Assembly (NCBI RefSeq): GCF_902859585.1
Contig: NZ_CADIJM010000020.1
Span: 1-64,000, forward strand
Direction of reading: 5' to 3'
From: Achromobacter animicus
GTDB taxonomy: Bacteria; Pseudomonadota; Gammaproteobacteria; Burkholderiales; Burkholderiaceae_B
Length of the DNA: 64,000 nt
Shown: one piece after another, positions 16,603-26,452 of the stretch
Layout: each line of letters begins with the position of its first letter
Position numbering within the stretch: the first letter of the stretch is position 1
Notes under the pieces: generated by a model
Databases searched by the model: none
What the model saw: the letters and a program-made list of their open reading frames with translations, nothing else
Told to the model about the DNA's origin: nothing
Position numbers and translations under genes: made by a program

Positions 16603-17589
16603 ATGCACGGCTGGTCCCGACTAGAGCTGGCGCCCTTGCTGAAACGGCGCGTCTTCAGCTCCACGCAACAGGATGAGACCCGCGCCCGCGTGTCCGAAGC
16701 CCTCAAGGACCACCGCCTCACCTGGAAAGGCGGCCGTGTCGACGCCGAACTGAACCGCGGCCGCTTCGGCTCCCTCACCGTCTGTACGTTGCGCTACGGC
16801 GCCGAAGTCCACATCGAACCCGACCGCCTCCAGGACTTCATGCTGGTGCAGGTCCCCCTACGCGGCCGCGCCCGCATCGAATGCGGCGACGAAGGCGTCA
16901 ACGCCGACCCCGACTGCGCCGCCGTCATCGCCCCCAACCGCCGCCTTCGGCTGCACTGGGAAGCCGGCTGCGAACAACTGCTGCTAAAGATCCCAAGAGG
17001 CAAACTGGAAGCCATGGGCCAACGCGCCTTCGGCGAAGCCGCCACCCGCCCCCTGGACTTCAGCCCCGCCCTGCGCCTGGACACCCCCATCGGCGCCGCC
17101 TGGCGCAGCATGATGGGCAGCCTGATCCACTTGCTGCCCACCTTGGACGACGGCGCCCGCCGCCCGCCCGCGGCGTGGCTGGAGCATCTGGAAGACACGC
17201 TGGTTTTGCACCTGCTCTACAACCAGCCCAATACTTGGCAAAACCACGCGGGCCAGCCCAACACGGTCCCGCGCCGCTTGAGCGTCGCCGAGGCCTTCAT
17301 GCGAGAACGCCTGGGGGCTCCTCTGACGCTGAACACCATCGCGCGCCACGCTGGTGCCAGTGCCACCGCGCTGACCCGGCTTTTTCAGGAACACCGGAAT
17401 ACGACGCCGATGAATGCGCTACGCGCATTCAGGCTGGATGCGGCGAGGAGCCGGCTGAAGACGCAGCCGGATGCGAGCGTCACGGAGGTGGCGCTGAGCG
17501 TGGGGTTTGGGCATCTGGGGAGGTTCTCGGAGTATTACCGGGAACGGTTCGGGGAACTGCCGAAAGAGACGCGACGCGCGGGCAACTGA
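16603..17589 (+). CDS. AraC/XylS-family transcriptional regulator
   Basis: A 328-residue regulator with an AraC_binding_2-like N-terminal sensing region (about 30-200) and a C-terminal double helix-turn-helix (about 225-325) containing LTLNTIARHAGASATALTRL and the second-helix consensus VTEVALSVGFGHLGRFSEYY. Relatives with this architecture sense aromatic acids and activate their catabolic operons. It is transcribed away from the 16313-10524 operon, so it is probably the activator of that cluster. The inducer is unknown. Confidence 0.9.
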   Translation: MHGWSRLELAPLLKRRVFSSTQQDETRARVSEALKDHRLTWKGGRVDAELNRGRFGSLTVCTLRYGAEVHIEPDRLQDFMLVQVPLRGRARIECGDEGVNADPDCAAVIAPNRRLRLHWEAGCEQLLLKIPRGKLEAMGQRAFGEAATRPLDFSPALRLDTPIGAAWRSMMGSLIHLLPTLDDGARRPPAAWLEHLEDTLVLHLLYNQPNTWQNHAGQPNTVPRRLSVAEAFMRERLGAPLTLNTIARHAGASATALTRLFQEHRNTTPMNALRAFRLDAARSRLKTQPDASVTEVALSVGFGHLGRFSEYYRERFGELPKETRRAGN

Positions 17590-17700
17590 TCCCGGATTGC
17601 GGTGTATGACACCCGAATCTGTCCTACGTGCCTGCGATAGGCGTCCGACACCGGCATCAGCCCTCGCGCCGCAAGCGCGCAGCGCAGGCCCGTGACGCGA

Positions 17701-17766
17701 GACGCTGCGTAAGCCCCACCAGGCCGCCCGCGCGGCCGACGTGGGGCGGGCCCCGCAAGACGCTTC
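17701..17766 (+). repeat. structured repeat B, copy 1
   Basis: A hairpin element with a conserved inner stem GGCCGC/GCGGCC (17722-17727 and 17732-17737) and a copy-specific outer stem GCCCCAC/GTGGGGC (17713-17719 and 17741-17747). The flanks GCGTAAG and CCCCGCAAGACGCTT are shared with copy 2 (27025-27090) and the inverted copy (26661-26716), where the outer stem has different bases on both sides. Confidence 0.78.
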
Positions 17767-17840
17767 ATGCCCGTGCAACCGCAGCCAAGAACCTCAAGAA
17801 CTCAATCCCCCCCGCCGTCCGACGAGCTGAAACCGCCCCA

Positions 17841-18007
17841 GCCCGGCGTGGCGGCGGTCTGGGGCGCGCGGGGCGTGTAGATGCGCCCGAGGGAATCGGA
17901 AGGCAGTCGCCGCAGGCGACAACGACGATGACGACGGGGCAGTCCGGAGCGAAGGCTCCGGACCGCAATCGTAGCCCCGCGCGCCCCAGACCGACGACGC
18001 GCCGGGC
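17841..18007 (+). repeat. structured repeat A, copy 2
   Basis: Two 34-base arms, 17841-17874 and 17974-18007, are inverted repeats: 31 Watson-Crick pairs, one G-U and two G-A mismatches. They enclose 99 bases with a variable hairpin GTCGCC-gca-GGCGAC (17906-17920) and the invariant hairpin with stem GTCCGGAGC and loop GAAG (17942-17963). The interior matches copies 1, 3 and 4 closely, while the arms differ from those of copies 3 and 4. Confidence 0.8.
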
Positions 18008-18079
18008 GTCTTAAGAACCGCGACCGGCGAATCATCGACGACGGCCAGACATCTAGCAAACGGACCTATGCACTGCGCA

Positions 18080-18182
18080 GGGTGTCAGACACCCGAATCA
18101 GTCCTACGCATCGCGCACGGTGTCAGACACCCGGCGAATACCGCCGCGCAATGACGACTTTCTCATGCGGGTGTCAGACACC
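18080..18182. repeat. three palindromic C repeats in a row
   Basis: GGGTGTCAGACACCC at 18080-18094, GGTGTCAGACACCC at 18119-18132 and GGTGTCAGACACC at 18169-18182, all in one orientation and spaced 39 and 50 bases apart. The first is followed by CGAATCAGTCCTACGC, the satellite also seen after the degenerate copy at 17601 and, in reverse complement, beside 10481. Confidence 0.78.
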
Positions 18183-18308
18183 TGACTTCAGCGGCATGCT
18201 CACAAGAAAATCCGCCCCACAAGCACCGAAGGCCCGCCGCCCTCGCCGCCCGGTGCCGGCCGGGAAGCAAAAGCGGCGAACCTTCGATACACCGTCAAAC
18301 CATAAAAA

Positions 18309-18716
18309 CTACTGCGCAGGCACAACCGCGGTGACCTCGATCTCCACCTTCGCGCGATCCTCCACCAGAGCGGCCACTTCCACCGCCGTCATCGCCGGAA
18401 AATGCCGACCGATCAACTCCCGGTAGTGTTTACCAATGCCCGGATAAGCAGCGACGTACTCCTTCCTGTCCGTCACATACCAAGTCATCCGCACGATATG
18501 CTCAGGCTTCGCCCCACCCTCGGCAAGAATCTGCACGATGTTCAGCAGCGCTTGACGCACCTGGTCCGCGAAGTCATCGGACTCGAACTGCTGCTGCCCG
18601 TTCCATCCCACCTGTCCGCCCACAAACACGATCTTGCTGCCCACCTGCATCTCGGTCAGCACACCATTCGAATAGCCCCGGGGCGCCATCCAATCCGGCG
18701 GTTGCAGAATCTTCAT
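18309..18716 (-). CDS. Rid family protein (RidA/YjgF-like) without the catalytic arginine
   Basis: A 135-residue protein of the RidA/YjgF fold. Archetypal RidA hydrolyses reactive imines and needs an Arg in the motif PARSxVEV; here the position is Met109 (FPAMTAVEV), so it belongs with the Arg-less Rid groups and should not be assumed to be an imine deaminase. The rest of the family pattern is kept (FVGGQVGWN, VRMTWYVTD, VEIEVTAVV). A gene of this family, called a translation inhibitor at the time, was reported in the Azoarcus evansii 2-aminobenzoate cluster, matching this context. It is the last gene of the operon, 49 bases after the thioesterase gene. A ligand-binding or deamination-assisting role is possible. 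Confidence 0.87.
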   Translation of the reverse strand: MKILQPPDWMAPRGYSNGVLTEMQVGSKIVFVGGQVGWNGQQQFESDDFADQVRQALLNIVQILAEGGAKPEHIVRMTWYVTDRKEYVAAYPGIGKHYRELIGRHFPAMTAVEVAALVEDRAKVEIEVTAVVPAQ

Positions 18717-18765
18717 AACGTCTCATCCTATTGATCAAATAAACAAACCACAGGGTGGCGCCCGC

Positions 18766-19206
18766 TTATGCCGCGGTTGCCAGAAAATGCTGCATGCGTT
18801 CCCGCAGATCCGCAGGCAGCGGCATCGACTTCATCGTCCGCAGATCCACCGTCACAATCGTCAGCGTCGCCGACAACCGCAACTGCCCCTCCGGCCCTTC
18901 AAACCGCACCAGCGCCTTGAACGACGCCCCACCGATGCGCTGCACCGACAGCGTCTGGTGCAGCTTCTCGTGCCACCGGCTCGGTGCGCTGAAATCGCAC
19001 GTCACCGACGCCATCGGCGTACCGATATGCCGCTCCACATGTAGCGCATGAAACGGCAACCCCATTCCCTTGTCGAACCACTCCTCGACGAAATCATTGA
19101 TCATCTCGAAATAGCGCGGATAGAACACGATGCCCGCCGGATCGCAATGACGGAATCGGACTTCTACCTGGCTCACGAAAGGAGCCGTCGTGATGGGTGC
19201 TGCCAT
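18766..19206 (-). CDS. acyl-CoA thioesterase, 4-hydroxybenzoyl-CoA thioesterase type
   Basis: A 146-residue hot-dog-fold thioesterase. The 4HBT motif HCDPAGIVFYPRYFE carries the active-site Asp22 typical of 4-hydroxybenzoyl-CoA thioesterases. It would release CoA from an aryl- or alicyclic-CoA, perhaps as a safety valve when 2-aminobenzoyl-CoA builds up. I start at the ATG at 19206, with AAGGAAA upstream; the open frame extends 42 codons into the ligand gene without a ribosome binding site. It follows the CoA ligase gene by 25 bases in the same operon. Confidence 0.86.
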   Translation of the reverse strand: MAAPITTAPFVSQVEVRFRHCDPAGIVFYPRYFEMINDFVEEWFDKGMGLPFHALHVERHIGTPMASVTCDFSAPSRWHEKLHQTLSVQRIGGASFKALVRFEGPEGQLRLSATLTIVTVDLRTMKSMPLPADLRERMQHFLATAA

Positions 19207-19231
19207 GATGTTTCCTTGATGCTTGCGATGC

Positions 19232-20872
19232 CTATGCCATCTTGCGCAGCGCAAACCGCTGCAACTTGCCCGTCTCGGTCCGCGGCAACGTATCCACGAA
19301 CTCGATCGCGCGCGGATATTTGTAGGGCGCAATATTCGCCTTCACGAACGTCTGCATCGCCGTCACCAGCTCTGCGCTTGGCGCAAACCCCGGCTTCAGC
19401 ACCACAAACGCCTTCACCACCTGACCGCGCTCGTCGTCCATCGCGCCCACCACCCCGCACTCCGCCACCGCCTCATGGCGCAGCAGCGCGTCCTCGACTT
19501 CCGGACCCGCGATGTTGTAGCCCGCCGACACGATCATGTCGTCGTTGCGCGCTTGGTAGAACAGATAGCCGTCGTCATCCTGCACGAACGTATCGCCCGG
19601 CAGATTCCAGCCGTCTTGCACGAACCGGCGCTGGCGCTCGTCCGCCAGATAGCGGCAGCCCGTCGGCCCCTTGATCGCCAACCGGCCCACCGTCCCGTTC
19701 GGCACCGGCTTCATCTCATCGTCAACGATCTGCGCCACATACCCCGGCACCACGCGGCCAATCGCACCGCGGCGCACCGACTCCGGCGGGCTCGACACGA
19801 ACACGTGGATCATCTCCGTGCCGCCGATGCCGTCGATCATCTCGATCCCCGTTGCGTCCTTCCAGAGCTGACGCGTCGCATCCGGCAGCGCTTCGCCCGC
19901 CGACACGCTCTTCTTCAGCGACGACAGATCGAACTTGCCCACCAGCGCCGCCATCTGGCGGTAGAAGGTCGGGGCCGTGAACACGATCGTCGCGCGGAAC
20001 TCCTGGATCAGTTCCAAGAGGCTTTCCGGCGACAGCTTCTCGGCCAGCACCGTGCTCGCGCCCACTCGCAGCGGGAAGCACAACAACCCGCCCAACCCGA
20101 ACGTGAACGCCAGCGGCGGCGTGCCGCAGAAAATGTCGTCCGGCCCCGGCTTGATCACATGCTTCGGGAAAAGGTCGCACATCGCCAGCACATCGCGATG
20201 AAAGTGCATGCAGCCCTTCGGCGAGCCCGTCGTGCCGCTGGTGAACGCGATCAGGCACACATCGTCCGCCGCCGTATCGCACGCCTCGAACGTGTCAGGC
20301 TTGCCGGCCGCCAGCGCGTCCAGCGCATCCGGCGCCGAATCGTTGAAGTACATCACCTGCGCCAGACCCGGGCAGTGGTTCTCGTGATCCGGCTGCGCGC
20401 AGAACTGCGCCTCGTCCTTCAGGCGCACGTCGCACAGCACCGCCTGGATCTGCGCCTTCTCGATGATCTGCTTCAGTTCCTTCGAACGCAGCAGCGGCAT
20501 CGTCGGCACCGTCACCAGGCCCGCCTTGATCGCCGCCAGCCACGAGGCCGCCATCATCGGATTGTTCGGGCCGCGCAGCAGCAGGCGGTTTCCGGGCACC
20601 AGCTTCATGTCCTCGGTCAGCACGCGCGCGATGCGGTTCGTCAGCGCGGCCAGTTCGCCGTAGGTCATCGTCGCCGGCTTGCCGTCCTGGCGCCAGCGCA
20701 GCGCCACGCGATCGCCGTGGCCTCGGCCGACCATCGCGTCAACCAATTCCACCGCGCAATTGAAACGCTTTGGATAGGCCACGTCGGGGCCGTCCAGCAG
20801 GAACTCAGGCCATTGTTCGCCCGGGGGCAGGTTGTCCCGGGCAAAGGTGTCGATGTGGGCGGATACTTCCAT
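19232..20872 (-). CDS. aryl-CoA ligase, probably 2-aminobenzoate-CoA ligase
   Basis: An AMP-forming ligase of 546 residues that makes an acyl-adenylate and then the CoA thioester. Motifs are the phosphate loop FTSGTTGSPKG, GGTEM, the hinge region YQARNDDMIVSAGYNI and the C-terminal catalytic Lys in LPRTETGKLQRF. It is of the benzoate-CoA ligase class, and its place next to a 2-aminobenzoyl-CoA monooxygenase/reductase makes anthranilate (2-aminobenzoate) the likely substrate. Benzoate or another aminobenzoate cannot be excluded from sequence alone. It lies between the acyl-CoA dehydrogenase and thioesterase genes. Confidence 0.86.
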   Translation of the reverse strand: MEVSAHIDTFARDNLPPGEQWPEFLLDGPDVAYPKRFNCAVELVDAMVGRGHGDRVALRWRQDGKPATMTYGELAALTNRIARVLTEDMKLVPGNRLLLRGPNNPMMAASWLAAIKAGLVTVPTMPLLRSKELKQIIEKAQIQAVLCDVRLKDEAQFCAQPDHENHCPGLAQVMYFNDSAPDALDALAAGKPDTFEACDTAADDVCLIAFTSGTTGSPKGCMHFHRDVLAMCDLFPKHVIKPGPDDIFCGTPPLAFTFGLGGLLCFPLRVGASTVLAEKLSPESLLELIQEFRATIVFTAPTFYRQMAALVGKFDLSSLKKSVSAGEALPDATRQLWKDATGIEMIDGIGGTEMIHVFVSSPPESVRRGAIGRVVPGYVAQIVDDEMKPVPNGTVGRLAIKGPTGCRYLADERQRRFVQDGWNLPGDTFVQDDDGYLFYQARNDDMIVSAGYNIAGPEVEDALLRHEAVAECGVVGAMDDERGQVVKAFVVLKPGFAPSAELVTAMQTFVKANIAPYKYPRAIEFVDTLPRTETGKLQRFALRKMA

Positions 20873-20934
20873 GAAAATTCCCCTTGGCTGTGCGATGCGG
20901 TTTACGTTGCAAAAAGCAGGCGCTCGATGGCCCT

Positions 20935-22107
20935 TTATGCCTTCAGCAATTCACGGGCGATGATCAACTTCTGCACTTCCGTGGCGCCTTCGTAGATACG
21001 CAGCGCTCTGATTTCCCTGTAAAGCTTCTCCACCGGCATCCCCGACACCACGCCAGCGCCGCCGAACATCTGCAACGCCCGGTCGATCACCGTCTGCGCC
21101 GACTCGGTCGCCGTCATCTTGGCCATCGCCGCTTCGCGCGTGGTGCGTAGCTTCTGCACGTCGCGCATCCACGCGGCGCGGTACGTCAGCAGCGCCGAGG
21201 CGTCGATGGCGGTTGCCATGTCGCCCAACGCGGCTTGCGTCAGTTGCAGGTCGGCCAGCGTCTGGCCGAACATGCGGCGCGACTTGGCGCGCGCCAATCC
21301 TTCATCCAGCGCCCGGCGCGCAAACCCCAGCGCCGCCGCCGCCACCGACGCGCGGAAGATGTCCAGCGTCATCATGGCCAGCTTGAAACCTTGCCCCGCG
21401 TCGCCCAACCGGTGCGTCACCGGGATGCGGCAGTTGTCGAACGTAATGGTCGCCAGCGGATGCGGCGCGATCAGGTCGATGCGCTCGGCCACCTCGAACC
21501 CCGGCGTGTCCGCATCCACCACGAACGCGCTGATGCCCCGCGCGCCCGGCGCTTCGCCTGTGCGCGCGAACACCACATAGAAGTCCGCAATGCCGCCGTT
21601 CGAAATCCACGTCTTGGCGCCATTCAGCACATAGTGATCGCCGTCCAGCGTCGCCTCGCAGGCCAGCGCCGCCACGTCCGAGCCCGCGTCGGGCTCCGAC
21701 AGCGCAAAAGCCGCAATCGCCTCGCCGCGCGCCACGCGCGGCAGGTAATGCTGGCGCAGCGCATCCGAGCCCATCAGCGAAATCGCGCCGCTGCCCAGGC
21801 CCTGCATCGCAAACGCAAAGTCCGCCAATCCTTCATGCCGGGCAAACGTCTCTCGCAGGATGCATACCGCGCGGGAGTCCACCTCCGGCAGCGCGCCGCC
21901 CCAAGCCCCGCCCGGGCCTCCTGCCACCGCGTAACGCAGCCACCCGGCCTGGCCCATGGCCTTGACCAGCTTCTTGCATGCCGCATCTGCGTCGTGATGG
22001 TCCACGTCGCCCAGCGACTGCTCGCACCAGGCGTCCACGTCATGCGCCAGCTTGCGATGCGCGTCGTCGAAAAAGGGCCAGTCCAGCCAGCTTGCGTCGC
22101 GCATCAT
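20935..22107 (-). CDS. acyl-CoA dehydrogenase of the 2-aminobenzoyl-CoA operon
   Basis: A 390-residue FAD enzyme that oxidises a CoA ester to its 2,3-enoyl form and passes electrons to ETF. Seen are [12 protein letters not shown] and WISNGG around the flavin site, the C-terminal FGGAGVVSG, and the catalytic Glu in IYEGATEVQ. The first bases of the gene overlap the enoyl-CoA hydratase stop by one base (TGATG). In the Azoarcus evansii pathway, beta-oxidation-type steps follow reduction of the ring; this gene fits that role. Confidence 0.9.
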   Translation of the reverse strand: MMRDASWLDWPFFDDAHRKLAHDVDAWCEQSLGDVDHHDADAACKKLVKAMGQAGWLRYAVAGGPGGAWGGALPEVDSRAVCILRETFARHEGLADFAFAMQGLGSGAISLMGSDALRQHYLPRVARGEAIAAFALSEPDAGSDVAALACEATLDGDHYVLNGAKTWISNGGIADFYVVFARTGEAPGARGISAFVVDADTPGFEVAERIDLIAPHPLATITFDNCRIPVTHRLGDAGQGFKLAMMTLDIFRASVAAAALGFARRALDEGLARAKSRRMFGQTLADLQLTQAALGDMATAIDASALLTYRAAWMRDVQKLRTTREAAMAKMTATESAQTVIDRALQMFGGAGVVSGMPVEKLYREIRALRIYEGATEVQKLIIARELLKA

Positions 22108-22964
22108 CAGTTCCCCTCAAAGACAGGCTTCTGCTTGGCCACGAAGGCCTCGTAGGCGCGATGGAAATCGCGCGTCTGCATGCAGATGGCCTGCGCCTCG
22201 GCTTCGGCCTCGATGGCCTCGTCCACACCCATGTTCCATTCCTGGTGCAGCAGCTTCTTGGTCACGCCGTGTGCGAAGGTCGGACCCGCGGCCAGTTGCG
22301 CCGCCAGCGTCTGCGCCGCTTCCAGCAGCTTGCCGGACTCGTGCAGCGCATTGAAAAACCCCCAGCTCGCGCCCTCGTCGGCCGTCATCGCGCGGCCGGT
22401 GTACAGCAGTTCCGAAGCACGGCCCTGACCGATCATGCGCGGCAGCAACGTGCACGCGCCCATGTCGGCCCCCGCCAGCCCCACGCGGGTAAAGAGGAAC
22501 GCGGTCCGAGCGGCGGGCGTGCCCAAGCGCATATCCGACGCCAGCGCCACCATCGCCCCCGCGCCCGCGCACACGCCGTCCACGGCCGCCACGATGGGTT
22601 GCGGGCAAGCGCGCATGGCCTTGACCAGATCACCCGTCATGCGCGTGAAATCCAGCAGTTCCGGCATGCTCATCTTCGTGAGCGGGCCGATGATCTCGTG
22701 CACGTCGCCGCCCGAGCAGAAATTGCCGCCCGCGCCCGTCACCACCACCACCTTGATGTCGGTGGCATACACCAGCGACCGGAAGAAATCGCGCAGTTCC
22801 GCGTACGAATCAAACGTCAGCGGATTCTTGCGCTCGGGACGGTTCAGCGTAATGGTGCCGACCTTGCCGTCGTCCGACACCTGCCACAGGAACGTCTTCG
22901 CCTGGTAGCCGGCGATGGGACGCTTGTGATGCTTCATGGTGTGCTCTTCGGGCTGGGTGCTCAT
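22107..22964 (-). CDS. enoyl-CoA hydratase/isomerase family protein
   Basis: A crotonase-fold protein of 285 residues acting on a CoA ester. The oxyanion-hole segments [12 protein letters not shown] and [18 protein letters not shown] are present. The second Glu site contains [13 protein letters not shown], so the active-site acid pattern differs from plain crotonase, and a ring-opening hydrolase or isomerase activity on an alicyclic CoA ester is possible. The start at 22964 has GGAG five bases upstream; an ATG five codons earlier lacks one. It sits between the SDR and acyl-CoA dehydrogenase genes. Confidence 0.86.
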   Translation of the reverse strand: MSTQPEEHTMKHHKRPIAGYQAKTFLWQVSDDGKVGTITLNRPERKNPLTFDSYAELRDFFRSLVYATDIKVVVVTGAGGNFCSGGDVHEIIGPLTKMSMPELLDFTRMTGDLVKAMRACPQPIVAAVDGVCAGAGAMVALASDMRLGTPAARTAFLFTRVGLAGADMGACTLLPRMIGQGRASELLYTGRAMTADEGASWGFFNALHESGKLLEAAQTLAAQLAAGPTFAHGVTKKLLHQEWNMGVDEAIEAEAEAQAICMQTRDFHRAYEAFVAKQKPVFEGN

Positions 22965-23006
22965 GGTGTCTCCGTTCATGAATGCTGGGTGGATGGAACG
23001 CCGGCC

Positions 23007-23798
23007 TCAGCCGGTCATCACTTCGCCGCCGTCGACGGCGATCGCCTGGCCGTTGATCGAAGCGGAGGCCGGCAGCGCCAGCCACGCGACCGTCTCGGCC
23101 ACTTCCTCGGGCTGCACCAGGCGGCCCTGCGGGTTGCGCTCCGCCAGTTTCAGGCGGGCGGCTTCCGGCGTCATGCCGGTCTTCTCGACAATGTTGGCGA
23201 CGGCGCCGCGCACGATGTCGGTCTCGGTATAGCCGGGACACACCGCGTTGACCGTCACGCCCTTCTGCGCCGTTTCCAGCGCCAGCGATCGGGTCAGCCC
23301 TATCACGCCGTGCTTTGCAGCGCAGTAGGCGCTTACATACCCATAACCGATCAGCCCTGCGGTGCTGGCCACGTTGATCACCCGGCCCCACTTTTCCTGC
23401 AGCATTCCCGGCAACGCCGCCTGGATGCAATGGAAGGTGCCCGTCAGGTTGACGGCCAGCATCTGGTTCCACAGCGCGGCGTCCGTGCGGTCAAAGCGCT
23501 GACTGACCGCCTGCCCCGCGTTGTTCACCAGGATCAGCACCGGGCCGAACTCGGCTTCGGCCTGCGCGAAGGCGGCGCGCACCGAGGCTTCGTCGGCAAT
23601 GTCCGCGCTGACCGCCTGCACCTGACCCAATCGGGCCAGCTCGTCGGCGGCCGCGTCCAGCGCGCCGCCATCGCGGCCCAGCAGCGTGACGCGGGCGCCG
23701 CGCTGCAGCAGCGACCGGGCGGCGGCCAGGCCGATGCCGCGGGCGCCGCCCGTCACCAGGGCGTGACGCCCGGCGAGCGGTAGCGGTTGTGCGTTCAT
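23007..23798 (-). CDS. short-chain dehydrogenase (3-hydroxyacyl-CoA dehydrogenase type)
   Basis: A 263-residue classical [11 protein letters not shown] cofactor motif, NNAGQ, catalytic Ser in INVASTAG and Tyr/Lys in YCAAKHG, and the C-terminal VDGGEVMTG. Members resembling this oxidise 3-hydroxyacyl-CoA or alicyclic alcohols with NAD. The start overlaps the stop of the monooxygenase/reductase gene by four bases (ATGA), so both are made together. It would carry out the hydroxy-to-oxo step of the beta-oxidation-like part of the pathway. Confidence 0.89.
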   Translation of the reverse strand: MNAQPLPLAGRHALVTGGARGIGLAAARSLLQRGARVTLLGRDGGALDAAADELARLGQVQAVSADIADEASVRAAFAQAEAEFGPVLILVNNAGQAVSQRFDRTDAALWNQMLAVNLTGTFHCIQAALPGMLQEKWGRVINVASTAGLIGYGYVSAYCAAKHGVIGLTRSLALETAQKGVTVNAVCPGYTETDIVRGAVANIVEKTGMTPEAARLKLAERNPQGRLVQPEEVAETVAWLALPASASINGQAIAVDGGEVMTG

Positions 23799-26146
23799 TT
23801 GATATCCAGTTGCGCCATCGCGGCGGCGCGTTCGAAGTTGGTCTCAAGCTGGCGCTTGCCGGCGAAATACTGGCTCGGCCACGACACATCAACATAGCCC
23901 ACGCGCGCCGCTTCGCGCAGCGTCCAGGAGGCGTCAGCCAAATGGGGACGTGCCAGCGCGCACAGGTCCGCACGGCCCGAGGCGATGATGCCGTTGGCGT
24001 GGTCGGCCTCGAAAATGGCGCCCACCGCAATCGTGGGGATGCCGGCTTCGTTGCGGACGCGATCGGCAAACGGCGTCTGGAACATGCGGCCGTACACCGG
24101 CTTTTCTTCCTTGCTGACCTGACCGGACGAGCAATCGATCATGTCGGCGCCCGCCGCCTTGAAGTGACGCGCGATCTCGACCGCATCGTCCGCGGTGATG
24201 CCGCCTTCCACCCAATCGCTGGCCGAGATCCGCACCGACATCGGCTTGTCCTCGGGCCACACCGCGCGCACCGCATGGAACACCTCCAGCGGGAAGCGCA
24301 GCCGGTTTTCCAGACTGCCGCCGTATTCATCCTCACGCCGATTGGTCAGCGGCGAAATAAAGCTGGACAACAGATAGCCGTGCGCGCAGTGCAGCTCCAG
24401 CCAGTCGAAGCCCGCAGCCGCCGCGCGGCGCGCCGCCGCCACGAAGTTGTCGCGCACTTCGTCCATATCCGCGCGCGTCATGGCGCGCGGCGTCTGCGAC
24501 ACGCCTTCGATGTACGGCAGGGCCGACGCCGACACCAGCGGCCAATTGCCCTCTGCCAGCGGATGATCGATCTTCTGCCAGCCGAGCTGCGTCGACCCCT
24601 TGCGGCCCGCATGACCCAACTGCATGCCGATGCGCGCATCGCTGTTGCCGTGCACAAAGTTGACGATGCGGGCAAACGCCTGCTGCTGCTCGTCGTTCCA
24701 CAGCCCCGGGCACCCCGGCGTGATGCGGCCATCGGGCGACACGCAGGTCATTTCCACCATCACCAACCCGGCGCCACCCATGGCGCGCGCGCCCAGGTGA
24801 ACCAGATGGAAATCCCCCGGCACGCCGTCCGTGCACGAATACATGGCCATCGGCGACACCAGGATGCGATTCTTCAGCCGAACGCCGCGCACCTGATAAG
24901 GCGTCAGCATCGGAATCGCCGGACGCCGGCCCTCGGGCGTGGCCGCGCCCGCGCGTTCCGCGATCCAGCGCTCAAAGCCTTCCAGCCAGGCCGGATCGCG
25001 CAGGCGCAGGTTCTCGTGCGAAATGCGCTGCGAACGGGTCAGCAACGAATACGCGAACTGCTCGGGCTCCAGGTCGGCGTAGCGCTCGACATTCTCAAAC
25101 CATTCGGTGGAGTTGCGCGCGGCGTTCTGGATCTTCAGCACCTCAACGCTGCGCACTTCCTCGTAATGATGCAGTCCGGCTTCGACACTGCCTTCCGCGC
25201 CGCTCAGGCAACGCGCCAACTCGATCGCGTCTTCCAGTGCCAGCTTCGTGCCCGACCCGATGGAAAAGTGCGCCGTGTGCGCGGCATCGCCCATCAGCAC
25301 GACCGGCACGCGGCGCTCGCCACGGGCGGTGTCCAGCTTGTTCCAGTGGACCCACGTATTGCAGATGACGCGCGGGAAACGGATCCAGATCGCCGAACCA
25401 CGCAGGTGCGACGCATTGCTGATCAGCGGATTGCCGTCCAGCCAGGGCGCAAATAACTTCTCGCAATAGGCGATGCCCTCTTCCTGGCTCATCTGCTCGA
25501 TGCCCGCAGCCTGCCAGGTTTCCTCCGGCGTCTCGACGATAAACGTCGACATGCCGTCCTCGTACCGGTAAGCATGCGCCTGGAACCAGCCGTGCTCGGT
25601 CTGCACGAACGCAAAGGTAAAGGCATCGAACACCTTCTTGGTGCCCAGCCAGACGAAGCGGCAGCGGCGCTGGTCGATGTCGGGATGGAACGTATCGGCG
25701 TACCGGGTGCGAATCTGGCTGTTGATGCCGTCCGAGGCAATGACGAGATCGGCGTCGTACTCGCGGGCGATGGCCTGGTCGTCCTGGACGAAGTTCTCGA
25801 ACACGAGCTTCACGCCCACGTCTTCGCAACGCGCCTGCAGGATGTTCAGAAGCTTCTTGCGCCCAATGCCGATGAAGCCGTGGCCGCTGCTGCGGATGCT
25901 GCGTCCCTTGAAATGGATGTCGATGTCATCCCAATGGTTGAACGCATCGCCAATGGTTTGCGCCGAGACGGGATCGGCCTCACGCAAATTCTGCATGGTG
26001 GCGTCGGAGAAGACCACGCCCCAGCCAAAAGTGTCATACGGACGGTTGCGTTCGATGACGGTGACTTCGTTGGCGGGGTTCTGCAGTTTCATGAGCAGAC
26101 CGAAATACAGGCCGGCGGGACCGCCGCCGATGCAGACTATCTTCAT
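23795..26146 (-). CDS. 2-aminobenzoyl-CoA monooxygenase/reductase (flavin monooxygenase fused to old yellow enzyme)
   Basis: A 783-residue fusion of two flavoproteins. Residues 1-400 are a single-component FAD monooxygenase ([10 protein letters not shown] at 7-16, GDAAH at 286-290). Residues 411-783 are an NADH:flavin oxidoreductase of old yellow enzyme type ([46 protein letters not shown]). This size and order are those of the Azoarcus evansii enzyme, which hydroxylates and then reduces 2-aminobenzoyl-CoA to 2-amino-5-oxocyclohex-1-ene-1-carbonyl-CoA. Such proteins are often labelled salicylyl-CoA 5-hydroxylase, an alternative that the Rid gene, the neighbouring importer and the MarR locus argue against. 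It is the first gene of the operon, 75 bases after a predicted MarR site. Confidence 0.9.
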   Translation of the reverse strand: MKIVCIGGGPAGLYFGLLMKLQNPANEVTVIERNRPYDTFGWGVVFSDATMQNLREADPVSAQTIGDAFNHWDDIDIHFKGRSIRSSGHGFIGIGRKKLLNILQARCEDVGVKLVFENFVQDDQAIAREYDADLVIASDGINSQIRTRYADTFHPDIDQRRCRFVWLGTKKVFDAFTFAFVQTEHGWFQAHAYRYEDGMSTFIVETPEETWQAAGIEQMSQEEGIAYCEKLFAPWLDGNPLISNASHLRGSAIWIRFPRVICNTWVHWNKLDTARGERRVPVVLMGDAAHTAHFSIGSGTKLALEDAIELARCLSGAEGSVEAGLHHYEEVRSVEVLKIQNAARNSTEWFENVERYADLEPEQFAYSLLTRSQRISHENLRLRDPAWLEGFERWIAERAGAATPEGRRPAIPMLTPYQVRGVRLKNRILVSPMAMYSCTDGVPGDFHLVHLGARAMGGAGLVMVEMTCVSPDGRITPGCPGLWNDEQQQAFARIVNFVHGNSDARIGMQLGHAGRKGSTQLGWQKIDHPLAEGNWPLVSASALPYIEGVSQTPRAMTRADMDEVRDNFVAAARRAAAAGFDWLELHCAHGYLLSSFISPLTNRREDEYGGSLENRLRFPLEVFHAVRAVWPEDKPMSVRISASDWVEGGITADDAVEIARHFKAAGADMIDCSSGQVSKEEKPVYGRMFQTPFADRVRNEAGIPTIAVGAIFEADHANGIIASGRADLCALARPHLADASWTLREAARVGYVDVSWPSQYFAGKRQLETNFERAAAMAQLDIK

Positions 26147-26220
26147 TGCCGTATACGCTCCAAGTACGCGACAGTCGCTCTGTGGTGCTGGAGCGGAAGC
26201 CGCAGATATTTAGGTCTGGA

Positions 26221-26263
26221 TAGTTTAGGCTTGAAATATATATCGGAAGTGGTGGGTGTGCAA
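26221..26263 (-). promoter_or_regulatory. promoter of the anthranilate operon with overlapping MarR-type dyad
   Basis: On the minus strand TTGCAC (26258-26263) and TATATT (26235-26240) are 17 bases apart, a good sigma-70 promoter. The plus-strand 18-mer TAGTTTAGGCTTGAAATA (26221-26238), an imperfect dyad TAGTTTA-N4-TGAAATA, covers the -10 element and start point. A near-identical dyad lies at 39029-39046 in front of the importer and the MarR-linked hydrolase. This placement fits repression relieved by a CoA ester or anthranilate. Confidence 0.65.
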
Positions 26264-26452
26264 ATGAGGGAAAGTATTTAGTGATGCTGGAGGGGAAGGG
26301 GAAATGGGGACGATTGGAGTGCGTGTGTTGGGGCGGGGTTGGGCGTGAATGGCTGTGTGCGACTAGGTGTGGGGCGCGTGGCGTCGAGGCGGCATTGACT
26401 GTGGCTCTGGTTGGCTGTGGCTTTGGATTGACGGTTGCTGCGATCTTCTCCC
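26264..26452. other. strand-skewed, C-rich leader-side region with no gene
   Basis: The plus strand is rich in G and T and poor in C, so RNA read from the minus strand would be C-rich and G-poor with little structure. That is the composition of Rho loading sites. It lies between the end of the sia operon and the anthranilate promoter, both read on the minus strand, so it could block read-through. No open frame with coding character was seen. Confidence 0.35.

Larger units (their letters stand above)
17590..18308. repeat. gene-free border region with repeats C, B, A and three further C units
   Basis: This 719-base stretch between two convergent 3' ends has no supportable gene. In order it holds a degenerate C palindrome (17601-17614), a B element (17701-17766), an A element (17841-18007) and three C palindromes (18080-18094, 18119-18132, 18169-18182). 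The same B-then-A order with about 70 bases between them recurs at 27025-27324. The rest, 18183-18308, shows nothing recognisable. The region separates the AraC-controlled cluster from the anthranilate operon. Confidence 0.8.

Noticed and set aside
18080-18182. A short CRISPR-like array
   Set aside because: The repeated part is a 15-bp palindrome with uneven 39 and 50 base spacing, the sequence after it is partly conserved, and the same palindrome occurs singly elsewhere.
17590-18308. A remnant of an insertion sequence in the border region
   Set aside because: No transposase fragment was found in any frame, and the inverted repeats belong to the structured A element, which is too small to encode one.
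23795-26146. Salicylyl-CoA 5-hydroxylase as the primary name for the fusion protein
   Set aside because: The old-yellow-enzyme half, the Rid gene and the ligase, beta-oxidation, MarR and binding-protein set match the 2-aminobenzoyl-CoA pathway better. It is kept as an alternative.
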